64,000 nucleotides of DNA from assembly GCA_019914995.1 (NCBI GenBank), contig CM034141.1, forward strand, positions 6,116,001 to 6,180,000. Reading direction: 5' to 3'. Each line of letters opens with the position of its first letter. Position 1 is the stretch's first letter. Source of the DNA: Acanthochlamys bracteata (lineage: Eukaryota > Streptophyta > Magnoliopsida > Pandanales > Velloziaceae). Positions 41,803-52,644 of this stretch are shown piece after piece. Under the pieces are notes generated by a model. It made no database searches, was not told the DNA's origin, and saw only the letters and a program-made list of their open reading frames with translations. The translations under genes and the position numbers were made by a program.

Positions 41803-41991
41803 GATTGAGAATTTGAGCCCGCTAGATCTTCGATCAGTAAAACAGTCGAAGCTTTTGTGCTGTGTTTTTAACAACAGCAGAGAAAACAACACGGCGGCGT
41901 GGGAGCGAAGACAGCGAGCTCTTTTTTGGTGACCAGGAAATTTTCTAAATAAACACTTCAATCATTTGAATTACAAATCACTTCGATCAAG

Positions 41992-42298
41992 GGCGTGTTC
42001 GTATCGGAGTTTCGGTAAAATGAAAAAGTAAACAATTAAGTTTCTTAAAAAATAAATTAAAAGTAAAATTTAATTTTATATTTTAATTATTTTTATATAT
42101 GAATATAAAATTAAAGATGAAACTATATTATGAGGTACAAATAAGCAAGTCAAAATTAAAATTTTGTATATAAAATTGAAGTTATTTGTGTAGAACTAAA
42201 ATTTTTAATATTTTATACAAATAAAATATATAATTTACTTAAAATTTCAATTTTGACATAAAAAACTGAAACCGGACGATTGACAGACACGCTCTAAA
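41992..42298. mobile_element. MITE-like element
   Basis: The left end GGGCGTGTTCGTATCGGAG and the right end read inward, AGAGCGTGTCTGTCAATCG, form imperfect inverted repeats that continue into GTTTCGGT and GGTTTCAGT. The interior is AT-rich. Non-coding. Confidence 0.5.
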
Positions 42299-42432
42299 CT
42301 GCACTAGTTGGCCTGGGCTACTGTGCCAGACTTATCAAATACATTTTTTCATCTAAAAACATTATAAAATAAATTAATTTTAAAATAAATGTACTATTTA
42401 TTTAATACATAAGCTATTCGTGATTATATTCA

Positions 42433-42713
42433 GGACGTTTAAACGCCCGTAATTTCACTTTTTCCCACTAAATTTTGAGTTCCGAAGAGTTCATATATTT
42501 CAATTACACAAAAAATTTAGAACTCTACTTTCACATGCAGAACTTCAGTTCTAATTTTCTTATTTGCACACTTCTAATATAATTATATCTTTTAATTTTT
42601 AATACACTTTCAAAATTAATAGAAACATAAATACTTAACTTTATTTTTAAAAAAACTCTATTTTCTGTTTTTTACTTTCACGAAACTCAATTACAGACAT
42701 TTGAAATACGCCC
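42433..42713 (-). mobile_element. MITE copy 2 (same family as 11103-11394)
   Basis: The reverse complement of this segment lines up along its whole length with 11103-11394. Shared blocks include AGAACTGAAGTT, GCATGT, TAGAGTTCT and GAACTCAAAATTT in the same order and spacing. Ends read inward: GGCGTATTTCAAATGTCTG and GGACGTTTAAACGCCCG. Confidence 0.7.
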
Positions 42714-43044
42714 CAGCTAATCACTTCAGCGAAGGAATGTTCTCCTTCGGCTGCTTCTTCGAGGCTTCAAGCTGCACCGATAACGTTCTTCATAAATACC
42801 CCTTTGGTTTTACTTTAGGACTTGTTTATCAACCCACTAAATTATTTTTAAAAAAAATTATTTTTAATATAAATAAATATTTTAAAATTTTTTATTTTAT
42901 TAAAAAGTAATTTTTAAAATTTTAATAAAATAAATCTAAAGTTTATTTTTATAAAATATTTTGAATTTTTAAATTTATTTTAAAATTTACTTTAAAAAAT
43001 GAGTTTATCTAAAAAATAAACACAATTTTATTACAAATCAATTC

Positions 43045-43095
43045 GATTAAATTGGGCCGGCTGTACTGGGCCCGACAGAATAGAGCCCAATAATG
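43045..43095 (+). promoter_or_regulatory. Site II-type (TGGGCC/T) promoter elements
   Basis: TGGGCC, TGGGCCC and AGCCCAAT occur within about 40 bases, some 330 bases upstream of the proposed start codon. Clusters of this motif are known from promoters of plant growth and housekeeping genes bound by TCP factors. Confidence 0.45.
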
Positions 43096-43410
43096 CTTCT
43101 CCTCTTCCTCCTCCAGTCCTGCTTCTTCTTCTCCTCTAGCCACACAGTGGATAAAAGGGGAAGGCGAAGAAGAAGAAGCCTAGTTCAGTGCTGGTCTCAG
43201 ATACCCAGAAGCGAACGCAAGCGCCGTTTTTTTCCTTTTGTTTATTCTTTCTTTCTTGTTCACTCTAGTTCATTCTTCACCATTCTAGATTTGCTTTCTT
43301 TTCTCCGGCGAGGTCAACGCCGCCGACGACCGGAGACACATCCGGATTCTGTTATAGAATAATAAATATGCTGCTGATTAATTTGGTGAATGATTGGGCG
43401 CTCTGTAGTA

Positions 43411-45993
43411 ATGAAGATTGTCGTTTCAGGTAATAGATTGTTCTTTCAAAATTTTGAAGTTAGATTGTAGATCTGGATGCTTTGGTACTGAATTTATTAT
43501 TGTTTGGAAGATAGAGTTGGTTTATATGGGAAATGTAGGAACAGAATGCTGATTTAGTGTTGTTAGCAAATGTTGCATTCTAAGTGTTTGATAATATGTC
43601 AACAAAAGAAAGCGTTATCGACTCAACCAGGTTGTTAGGTTTTGTGTATGTTATTAATCCATTTGTTCCTTTTGTTCATCTATTCCTTCCTAGATCAGGT
43701 GATTCAGGTTTTTGTCACCATAATATATCAAATTGTTGTTGGCCCTGGGGGGCGGGGGCAGGGTCGGATCCATGGTTAAAGATTTGGGTTGGGTAATGCA
43801 TGAAATCGTGCTCATGAAAATGCATTAGCCCACATGCATACTCAAAATCACATTGTCTGGTCTAGTTCCTATACTTCAGTGCGTAAAACTTAAACTCAAT
43901 ATTTAACTCAAAGGGAGAGTCTAAACCTCGATCAACATATGGAATTAAAGTTAGATTACGAAAGATATGCTTCAGAACTCAGAAGTTGGAAAAGAATACT
44001 AAACAAGCATGAGCCATTTGTCTAACTGAACTCGTTGAACTGAACCTGTTGAGCAATGGAATTTGGTAACATGGAAGTTGCATGGACCAGAAGCCAAAAT
44101 GGGTTAGTTAACTTAAGTTGTGTTGGCACAGAGGATATTAAGTACATGTACGATCGACAGCAACCATTCTCTTCCCCCTGAGTTGTGCATTGCTGTCATC
44201 TAGAGCAGTGGAGCTTGAGCTCTCTGTCCACAATTAAACAATAGGAATTTAGAGAAGTAAGGAAGTATATTATCTTTATTATAACATGTTGGTGAAACCT
44301 ATATAGGAATATGAAGCTTCTCATGCAATAGATAAACAGAAATCCCCCTGTTTGAACTAATACATAGATTTAAGATAGTTGTACAAGGCAAAAATATTGG
44401 GCTCTAGGTTCACATGAATTCTGATGGTGCAGACACAAATGCCTCTAGTCATACAAGACTACCATTAGAACTCGAGTGGTGTATGCCTACCTTTGGGTCC
44501 CTATACTTTATACATTCCAAAATGATTTGAAGATTTCCCTCCAAGGACTTTGATTTCAAGAACCCTACTGAAAGATCCTATGTCAATACTTATGTGAATT
44601 TCATTGTATTATGACTTTTAGACCAATGCATTCATAGGTCTTGGAAGTCCCTGAATATGATGGTTATGTCTAAAAGATTGAATAAATTTGTCTTGAATAA
44701 GCTCAACTAACCTTTCTTTATAGTTTATTGAAATTATGTAACAGATAGAACGCCATGCATGTGCTTTTGTCTAGCTGACATTCAGTCTGGTACAAAGACT
44801 TTCTTTTTCAAACTATGTGCTTCTAATTTGTGTTTGCTGTTATTTGCTCTCCAGATTCTCCATGTACATCAGATGAATGCTTCTCCATTGAGACACTCAA
44901 TTGCGGTAGAAAGGTAGTTCTCTGGTCAACAGAAAGTATGCAGGTTGAGGTTATATCCCAGCTTAATGAAGGACTTGGCAATAATGGCACTATTGAATCA
45001 ACAACAAAAAATGGTCATGTCAAGCTGACATCAGATAGGACTGCTTCTCCATGGTCCCCAAAAGGAAAGAAGAGCTCAAAGTATGTCAGCTTGATGGATA
45101 GGGTACTAAAAGATAGAATGTATCAACAACTTGATCACAAATTGGATAGTGTCTCTTGTAACGAATCCAAAAGGAGGAATCACAGTGTGCTGCATGAAGA
45201 AATTTTGTGTGTTTCAGGAGATACTGGGGATGCTTCTCAACTTGAACTGAGGCGTTCTTCTACTAAAGTATGTGTACAGTCTGCTGAGGCCATAAATGGT
45301 CTTTCGTACGGAACAGATTGTAAATCGTTATACACAGGTGACATAGTTGTATCCACTTTGGTACCACAGGGTACTCCTCCACATGGACAAGCTCTCTCTA
45401 CGTCAGCATCTAGATTTTCAGACACAAATTCAAGTACAAAGTTAGCAGCCCACACTTTCTATGATATTGATCTGATTGTGAAGGCAAGCCGAGCTGGTGC
45501 TTGTGTACCTCTAGTTTCTCTGATGAGCAAGGTAATGGGTACTTCTATCGTGGGCCATCCTGTCACGGTTGAGGTTATGAAAGGACTTCCTTGTCCCTTG
45601 TTGAGTAGAAGTAACTCCCGTCGACCATCAAGCAAGCAGTTGCAAAGGAACAACGTTTCTACAGTGCATAAAGCACTGCCGAGATTTTCAAAGCACCTAG
45701 CACCTAAATCTCCTGCCAGGAAGAGAAAATCTGGAGGCAAAAAACTGGGCATTTCCCCAAGGAAGACCCGCACTTTGTCTTCCTTGACTGTAAATGATCA
45801 TAGAGGTAAGAAGACAGAGAAAAAGCCAAAAACGATTGGTGAACCTGTCATCGCTCATATTCCTGTCAAACTTGTTTTCAGAAGGCTAAAGGATGCTCTG
45901 GGTATCTTCTCGTGGTCTGCCACTTGCAGCAAGCTGGCTAAAAATTCTCTTCTTGAAGAAAGAAATGACAAACCTGCCGGAGTAGCAAGCTGA
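43411..45993 (+). CDS. Uncharacterised plant protein with basic C-terminal half
   Basis: I do not recognise this gene with certainty. The large exon (44855-45993) has no ATG near its 5' end. Its open frame joins cleanly to a 19-nt exon at 43411-43429 that starts ATG (MKIVVS, donor TCAG/GTAATA, acceptor CTCCAG), giving 385 residues. Visible features are a Ser-rich middle, YDIDLIVKASRAGACVPLVS, a basic stretch KSPARKRKSGGKKLGISPRK that could be a nuclear localisation signal, and EPVIAHIPVKLVFRRLKDALG near the end. The last two conserved-looking segments recall, weakly and from memory, C-terminal parts of plant PWWP/Tudor proteins such as At1g51745, but no PWWP domain is present. The start exon is inferred. 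Confidence 0.7.
43430..44854 (+). other. Long first intron of the uncharacterised gene
   Basis: A 1.4 kb segment between the proposed start exon and the main exon. It has no strong coding features and I see no nested element. Confidence 0.5.
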
Positions 45994-46368
45994 TTACATT
46001 ACATTATGAGATAGCAAATTTATGAACTTGTGGCATTTTGCTTTATAGAGATCTAACTAGCATAGCCTGTTATGTTGGCTTCTACGGGGAGGGCTGATGC
46101 TTTTCTAGTTCTTATAATGTAAATTTGTTGATTTACTCTGAACCTCAAATTTTGTTCATAATTTTGTGGCGATCAATGACGTTAGCCTTATGTCTCCATA
46201 GTTCCTGGATGTTTTTTTCTTATAAAAGCATATTGCTCCCGTCACTGACTATTTGCGTATCGGTGCCTATGCAGTGGAAATGAGGGCCAGCTCTGCAGCT
46301 TCTGCTTGAACTTGGATATGCCTACAGATAGAAGATGTTATTCACACTTTAAGCCTGAACTAGTCTGA
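45994..46368. other. Short intergenic stretch between tandem genes
   Basis: Holds the 3' untranslated region of the uncharacterised gene and the leader of the PPR gene. An in-frame TGA lies immediately before the PPR start codon. Confidence 0.5.
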
Positions 46369-48657
46369 ATGAATTTTAAACCTACCTCTGCTGCGAACCT
46401 TCAGTCACTAGCCAAGTTCTTGACTTCACCACCATCCTATCCACTTTCCCATTTCCCTGCAACAATCCATGCCCTCTCCCTTGTCACAGGTCTATCCACC
46501 GATCTCTTCCTCAACAATCTCCTACTCAATGCATACTCCAATTCAGGCCACCTTTTCGTTGCCCGCAAAGTGTTCGATACAATGCCTCACAGAAGCCTTA
46601 TATCTTGGTCCACCATTATCTCTGCTTATACTCAGCATTGTTTCAACAATGACGCTTTCTACCTCTTCTCAAACTTCCTTTCATCTTCGTCTGAGATACC
46701 GAATAAGTTCATACTTGCAAGCGTACTTCGTTCCTGTGCGCAATCACAGGCTGTTCTTGACCGTGCTGTTCAAGTCCAGGGGCTTGTTTTGAAGACAGGT
46801 CTTGAGTCTGATGTTTATGTGGGGACGGCATTGATCAACTGTTACACAAAAGTTGGACGTATGGATGATGCAATGACTCTGTTTGCGGAGCTCCCGATAA
46901 GGAATTCTGTCACTTGGACAGCAATCATTTCTGGGTTTTCGCAGGTTGGGAAAAGTGAACTCTCGCTTAGGTCGTTTGACTTGATGATGAGAGAAGGTGT
47001 TTTGCCTGATAGGTTTGTTGTTTCAAGTGTGATTAGCGCTTGTTCCGATCTTGAATTTTTGGAGGGAGGAAGACAGGTTCATGGGTATGCATGTAGAACT
47101 GGGGCAGATATAGATGTCTCTGTGAGCAATGCACTAATAGATTTGTACTGCAAATGCTCTAGAGTGTGGTTTGCCCGCAGATTGTTTGAGTCAATAGATA
47201 TCAAGAATCTTGTCTCTTGGACCACAATGATTGCTGGGTTCATGCAGAACTCCTTTGATAAGGAAGCCATGGATTCATTTTATGAAATGAGTAGTTTGGG
47301 ATGGAAGCCTGATGGATATGCATGTACAAGTGTTCTGTGCTCATGCAGCTCCCTGGAAGCTCTGAAACAAGGGATGCAAGTGCATGGGTACACTGTCAAG
47401 GCCAATTTGGATTCGGATGAGTACGTAAAGAATGGGCTTATTGATATGTATGCTAAATGTGATTCTTTACCTTATGCCAAGGTTGTGTTTGACCTTGTTG
47501 CCGAAGACAATGTAGTCTCTTACAATACTATGATTGAAGGTTATACATCGAATGAGGAGCTTTTGGAGGCATTTAGGCTCTTTCAAAGGATGAGATCAAT
47601 GTCACTGCGACCTACCAACCTGACCTATGTTAGCCTTCTTGGTGTGTCAGCATCCTTATCAGTTGTTGTTTTGAGCATACAGATACACAACCTCATGATA
47701 AAAGCTGGCGTCTCCTTGGACCTATACGCTGGATGTGCTTTGGTTGATGTCTACTCCAAGTGTTCCTGTGTGGATGATGCAAGGGCTGTGTTTGATGATA
47801 TGGAAGATAAAGATCTTGTTTTGTGGAACTCTATGATTTTTGGATATTCCCAGAATAGGCGAGGTAAAGAAGCCCTTCAACTCTTTCAACAATTAAGTTA
47901 TGCTGGAATGAGACCTAATGATTTCACTTATGTTGCACTTGTCACTGTGGCTAGTGGTCTTGCAAGTTCATTCCATGGGCTACAGTTTCATGGCCAGATT
48001 ATAAAAGCAGGTTTAGAGAATGGGCCTCATATTGTAAATGCTCTATTAGATATGTACGCAAAGTGTGGTTTCATCGAGGAAGCTTGGACTTTGTTCAAAT
48101 TAATCTGTGGAAGAGATGTTGTTTGTTGGAACTCAATGATTTCGAGATATGCACAACATGGGCAGACTGAAGAAGCCCTTGAAGTCTTTCAGATGATGAG
48201 AAGTAAGGACATAGAACCAAATTTTGTAACCTTTGTGGGTATACTGTCAGCATGCAACCATGGCGGACTTGTTGAAGAAGGACTGAACCACTTTCATTCT
48301 ATGAAACATGATTTTGGAATTGAGCCTGGCATAGAACATTATGCATCTATAGTTAATCTTCTGGGTCATGCAGGGAAATTGCAGGATGCCAAGAAATTCA
48401 TTGAGAATATGCCTATAGAACCTGGTGCAGCTGTATGGAGGAGTTTGTTAAGTTCATGTAGAACGTTTGGTGATGTGGAACTGGGAAAACATGCAGCTAA
48501 AATGGTGATGCAAATGGACCCTAAAAACAGCGGCTCGTATGTGTTGTTATCAAGTATATATGCTTCAAAGGAAATGTGGGTTGATGTTGAAGATGTAAGA
48601 ACGGGAATGGACTATACAGGAGCAGAGAAAGAAGTTGGTTATAGCTGGATCGAGTGA
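46369..48657 (+). CDS. Pentatricopeptide repeat protein, At4g39530-like, truncated at the E+ tail
   Basis: Intronless gene for a 762-residue PLS-class PPR protein, expected in an organelle and binding RNA. PLS repeats run through most of the protein (SLISWSTIISAYTQH, NSVTWTAIISGFSQVG, NLVSWTTMIAGFMQNS, DLVLWNSMIFGYSQN, DVVCWNSMISRYAQHG). The E motif follows (GDVELGKHAAKMVMQMDPKNSGSYVLLSSIYAS, given here as the region around 48470-48560). From memory the closest Arabidopsis match is At4g39530. The frame stops at TGA TAA directly after GYSWIE, where relatives continue with VNN-MHVFIAR and an E+ tail. In the next frame the DNA still reads VINRCMFIARG, so a one-base loss probably truncated the tail. 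The start is the first ATG, preceded by an in-frame stop. Confidence 0.9.
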   Translation: MNFKPTSAANLQSLAKFLTSPPSYPLSHFPATIHALSLVTGLSTDLFLNNLLLNAYSNSGHLFVARKVFDTMPHRSLISWSTIISAYTQHCFNNDAFYLFSNFLSSSSEIPNKFILASVLRSCAQSQAVLDRAVQVQGLVLKTGLESDVYVGTALINCYTKVGRMDDAMTLFAELPIRNSVTWTAIISGFSQVGKSELSLRSFDLMMREGVLPDRFVVSSVISACSDLEFLEGGRQVHGYACRTGADIDVSVSNALIDLYCKCSRVWFARRLFESIDIKNLVSWTTMIAGFMQNSFDKEAMDSFYEMSSLGWKPDGYACTSVLCSCSSLEALKQGMQVHGYTVKANLDSDEYVKNGLIDMYAKCDSLPYAKVVFDLVAEDNVVSYNTMIEGYTSNEELLEAFRLFQRMRSMSLRPTNLTYVSLLGVSASLSVVVLSIQIHNLMIKAGVSLDLYAGCALVDVYSKCSCVDDARAVFDDMEDKDLVLWNSMIFGYSQNRRGKEALQLFQQLSYAGMRPNDFTYVALVTVASGLASSFHGLQFHGQIIKAGLENGPHIVNALLDMYAKCGFIEEAWTLFKLICGRDVVCWNSMISRYAQHGQTEEALEVFQMMRSKDIEPNFVTFVGILSACNHGGLVEEGLNHFHSMKHDFGIEPGIEHYASIVNLLGHAGKLQDAKKFIENMPIEPGAAVWRSLLSSCRTFGDVELGKHAAKMVMQMDPKNSGSYVLLSSIYASKEMWVDVEDVRTGMDYTGAEKEVGYSWIE

Positions 48658-49074
48658 TAAACAGATGCATGTTTATAGCAAGAGGTATAGATCACTTCCC
48701 ACAGGGACTTCTTCTTTCAGCATGAATGATATTTCGTTTATGATCTAAACAAATATGCTAGTTGGAAACAAGTACTGCATAGTAGAAGTAGATGATATAT
48801 ATGCTTCTTTATACAAAAAAAAGCCAAGATGCATTACTGCTGCCATGCTAAAAACCTCGGTGCTTGTCTTTCCATGTAGCTTACTGATAGAACCTGCAAC
48901 GGCTCTTTGCTTCCTTCCGCAGAGCAGCCTCACAGAACAAAGCTTTACATGTGGAGAACAAGACTATCCGTCCCAAGAGCTGTAAAAAACGTTCCTGAAA
49001 ATCTCATGCTAAGCTGCAACTGTAGTAGGACGATAAAAAGGTACAGTCACATTTACTTTATCTCAAATGAGTAT

Positions 49075-49317
49075 GGGAGCGTGTGGTAGTGCTTATGAAA
49101 TAGAAAGTATTTTTATTTTTTTTTAAAAAAAATTTTAATTTTTTTACTTCAAAAAAATAATAAAAATATGTAATAAAAAGATCTCACTTCGTAGAATTTT
49201 TCTACACTATCTAAATTTTTAAATAAATTTTTTAAATACTTATAAAATATGTATTGAAAAACGTAAAATGAAAAAAATTAAAAAGTTGCTTATCATAAGC
49301 CGTGCCAAAAGCAGCCT
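49075..49317 (+). mobile_element. MITE-like element, cluster copy 1
   Basis: The left end GAGCGTGTGGTAGTGCTTAT and the right end read inward GCTGCTTTTGGCACGGCTTAT are inverted repeats. The interior contains AAAAGATCTCACTTCGTAGA and a hairpin-like A/T core. Shares its interior with the next two copies. Confidence 0.6.
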
Positions 49318-49389
49318 ATGATGTGTGATTGCAAACAATGTGTCTTCTTCAAAAGGTAAACCATTGCTTAAAAATATCCTTATAGCCTT

Positions 49390-49652
49390 TGGCTGCATTT
49401 GGTAGTGCATACCAAAAACAATTTTTTAACTTTTCTTCATTTTACGTTTTTCAATATATATTTTATAAGTATTTAAAATATTTATTTAAAAATTTAGATA
49501 GTGTAAAAAAATTTTACGTAATGAGATCTTTTTATTGCATATTTTTAATTATTTTTTTAGAAATAAAATAAATAAAACTCGTTTTTAAAAAAAAATAAAA
49601 ATACTTTTGATTTCAAAAAAGCTTTATTTTATAAGCAATTTCAAACGCACTC
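49390..49652 (-). mobile_element. MITE-like element, cluster copy 2 (inverted)
   Basis: Same family as 49075-49317 in reverse orientation: its interior carries TTTACGTAATGAGATCTTTT and TTTAGATAGTGTAAAAA, the complement of blocks in copy 1. Ends: GGCTGCATTTGGTAGTGC and, read inward, GAGTGCGTTTGAAATTGCTT. Confidence 0.6.
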
Positions 49653-50163
49653 TTTATTTTCTCCTTTTTTAAGTACTTATTTTAATAAATTTTACATATT
49701 TCAATAAATTTTTAATAATATTTTTAATATATTTTTTAATTTTAAAAATATAAATGAAATCTTATTATTATTTATTTATATTATTTTTAGATAATAAAGA
49801 TCATTTAAAAAAAATTTTAAAATATTTGTTATTTAAAAAATATTTATCACTTTAAAACTATTTATTTTTCATAAGCATTCATAAACATTTTTTATAAAGG
49901 ACACAAAGCTTTAATTGCTGTCCTTATTATTATTTATTTGTATAGGAACTTTGGAAATACAATTCTGAAGGGTTCGTTTGGATATTTAGTTGAAATTTAG
50001 ATGGAAAAATGGTATATCTTAGGGTTGCAGTTTTAAAAAATGTCCCGTACGTTTGAATGCTTCTTACGTAGTTTCAAAGTTTATTCCAAATTCAAAGTTG
50101 CAAAAAGTTTCACCCAATAAAAAATTCAAAAGTTTTAAGCTCTATTTGTGAGTCCATTTTTAA

Positions 50164-50340
50164 GGGGGCATTTGGGAGTGCTTATAAATAAAAGGTATTT
50201 TTATTTTTTTGAAAAATAAGTTCTATTTTTTTATTTTTAAAAAAATAATAAAAATATATAATAAAAAGATTTTACTTCGTAAAATATATATTAAAAAAAT
50301 AAAAAAAAAAAAATTAATAAGTAGTTTTTCAAACGCAGTT
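50164..50340 (+). mobile_element. MITE-like element, cluster copy 3 (shorter)
   Basis: The left end GGGGGCATTTGGGAGTGCTT and the right end read inward ACTGCGTTTGAAAAACTACTT form inverted repeats. The interior block AAAAAGATTTTACTTCGTAAA matches copy 1. It is shorter, with part of the middle missing. Confidence 0.55.
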
Positions 50341-50379
50341 CTTTTATCCAAACGGACCCCTGTTTCGGCTTTTCGCTTT

Positions 50380-50530
50380 TCCCTGAGTAGCTGAAGCCCC
50401 GAATGGTTCTGGGTGTAACTAATTTCAAAGCCCATTGAAGAAACAGCCCGAGCATGATCCATAATATGTAGGCCCTAAATTGTGCGCGTGTAAGGACGTT
50501 CTCCTAGGGTTCTTGTTTAGTTAGAGGCAA
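50380..50530 (+). promoter_or_regulatory. eL28 promoter region with site II and telo-box motifs
   Basis: AAAGCCCATT, TAGGCCCTAA and CCTAGGGTTC lie in the 150 bases before the putative transcript start. Site II plus telo-box is the typical pairing in plant ribosomal-protein promoters. Confidence 0.55.
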
Positions 50531-50989
50531 CTATATATTGGGTTCTCTCTCTCGCTCGCTCGCCCGAGCTCAACGCCATTCGTCCAGCCGCCTGGTAAAC
50601 CTCTCTCTCTGTGATTTAGTGATCTCTGTTTATTTCGATTCGAGATTATAATTCGTTAGTGTTGCGTCGATCTATCTGGTTCTAGAAGTTTGTTATTTCG
50701 TTTCGAGCGAGTGATTTACTAATTTTTTTTTTTTTGTGTTCAAGTTTTTATGTTGTAGTTTCATTTCAATAATCGAGTTCATTTGGTAGGGGATCTCCTT
50801 AGGTTAGTCTCTTTTTAATCAATTGTTCATGTTAGTTCGTTTTGTTTCATAGATCTAGCATTCGAGTTGGTTTTGTGATTTGTTTGATAATTTGATTGCA
50901 CTGGACTACTGCATTTGAAGGTTTTGGTATTCGATGTGATTAAGTTTATTCTCTGTGTTTCTGCAGATAGGTTTAGCTGTATTGTGAAG

Positions 50990-51012
50990 AGAGAGAGAGA
51001 GAGAGAGAGAGG
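50990..51012 (+). repeat. GA microsatellite just before the eL28 start codon
   Basis: A run of about eleven GA units ends within a few bases of the ATG at 51017, in the 5' untranslated exon that starts at 50967. Confidence 0.9.
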
Positions 51013-51016
51013 AGAA

Positions 51017-52644
51017 ATGGCTTCACTTCCAGGACCTTTGATCTGGGAGATCGTGAAGAAGAACAATGCATTCCTAGTGAAGCAGTTTGGAAACAGCACT
51101 GCTATGGTGCAGTTCAGCAAGGAGCCTAACAATCTCTACAACGTCAACTCCTACAAGCACTCTGGTAAACACCTTCAGTAATTGTTTCAGTGATGTTGAT
51201 GGATTTTGTTTCAAAATGATAACTTTTTTATGTTAATATATTAGAGAACTTGGTTACCAATTTATTCTCTGATTTTTATAGCTTGAATGTATGTGTATTA
51301 TAGTGAAACAAGTGGTGATAGTCCATTGAGCTGTCTTTCATGAACTGATTTAGTTAGTAAGCTGCAATAACTTTGAAACCATTCTGTAATGCTTTGTAAC
51401 ATAATAGCTAAGCTTAATTTAAGCAAATAATGGTTCAAAAGTTTTTATGATTGGAAAATAAATTTAGACTGTAGTTGTTTAAATCTAATTTTTTAGGAGG
51501 GCCTGCTCTTGCGATCGATAGTGGACTGTGAATAGCTGATGTGTTTGATTGTTTTTTTAACAACCTGTCTGCAGGACTGGCAAACAAGAAGACAGTGTCA
51601 ATCCAGCCTGCTGGGTCCAAGGATCTTTCTGTTGTGCTTTCCACCACTAAGACAAAGAAGCAGAACAAGCCCAGCAATCTTTACAACAAGTCAGTCATGA
51701 AGAAGGAATTCAGGAAAATGGCCAAGGCTGTAATGAACCAGGTAGACTCATATCTTACAAAACCCACTTAGTGTTTTTCCTTTTACTGTTCTGTTATTTT
51801 TCCAGCTATGACTATAAGTATATGCTCTAATTGCATCTGTGATGCAAGCTTCTTGCTTCCTTACTCCTATGGTCTGATAATTTGGCTAGGGTTATCCATA
51901 TTGTTAGACATAAATTTTAGTACACAGTCCTGTCACAAGTTTTAATCCATGTAGTCCTGCGTATTGTATTTTTGAGATGATTGGACTATTATTTTCCAGC
52001 ACGTCTGGTGGTTAAATGTATTTATCCTACATTTTAGACACAGTGAACATGCATGTCTAGGCCTTATCGTAGCTATTTTGCCTTTTGACAGCTCTGTTAT
52101 ATCTTCTCTTACTGCTTTAGATGACTGGGTTATGATGAAATTTTAACATGTAAGGGGACTTCATCCAAGGAAATGGGTTCTCCAGTGAAGTATACTTGTT
52201 ACGCTTGGCTTCTGAACTCAGTCATCAAATGTAATTTGTTCATTAAGTGATGTGTTATATGTTGGATACATGACTGTGCTAACTCTTAAGGATATCAATT
52301 AGCTTGTAGTTTAGCTTATTTAATAAGCATTCACTGGTGACAATGAGGCTGTAGTGTTATGTTTTTATGTGATTAGGACAAATACTGTATTTGTGCATAT
52401 TGGAGAAGCTGCCTTAGTAGATGTTAATGAACAAATGCCCTCCAAATTTGATAGTGCAAAATAAAGCATATGGATACTTGTTCTCCAGTACTAATATTGG
52501 GTCATGTTGCTTGTATAGGTTGAGGAGAACTACTACAGGCCAGATCTGACCACGGCAGCTCTTGCTAGACTGAGTGTTGTGCACCGCAGCCTTAAGATTG
52601 CCAAATCTGGTGTCAAGAAGAGGAACAGGCAGGCCAGGAAGTGA
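51017..52644 (+). CDS. RPL28: 60S ribosomal protein L28 (eL28)
   Basis: Component of the cytosolic large ribosomal subunit. Three coding exons, 51017-51164, 51575-51741 and 52519-52644, give 146 residues, close to the usual plant length. Family signatures are [56 protein letters not shown] and the basic C-terminus [14 protein letters not shown] leader intron (50595-50966) precedes the coding region. The start is the first ATG after the GA repeat. The downstream RABD2 gene converges on it. Confidence 0.97.

Larger units (their letters stand above)
41803..43410. other. Divergent promoter region with two MITE-like elements
   Basis: Contains the RWD gene leader, a MITE-like element at 41992-42298, MITE copy 2 at 42433-42713, AT-rich fold-back DNA at about 42830-43020, and the promoter and leader of the next rightward gene from about 43045. 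No coding sequence seen. Confidence 0.6.
48658..51016. other. Repeat-rich intergenic region and eL28 leader
   Basis: Holds the PPR 3' region with frameshifted tail remnants (48658-48735), three related MITE-like elements (about 49075-49317, 49390-49652, 50164-50340), further AT-rich fold-back DNA, then the eL28 promoter and leader. A leader intron runs from 50595 to 50966. The small ORFs at 48755-49089 look like chance. Confidence 0.6.

Noticed and set aside
44830..44854. Extension of the uncharacterised protein to a GTG at 44830
   Set aside because: There is no ATG, and the extension overlaps a clear CTCTCCAG acceptor that joins in frame to an ATG exon.
48755..49089. Overlapping ORFs of 60-76 codons after the second PPR gene
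   Set aside because: No family resemblance; probably 3' region of the PPR gene.
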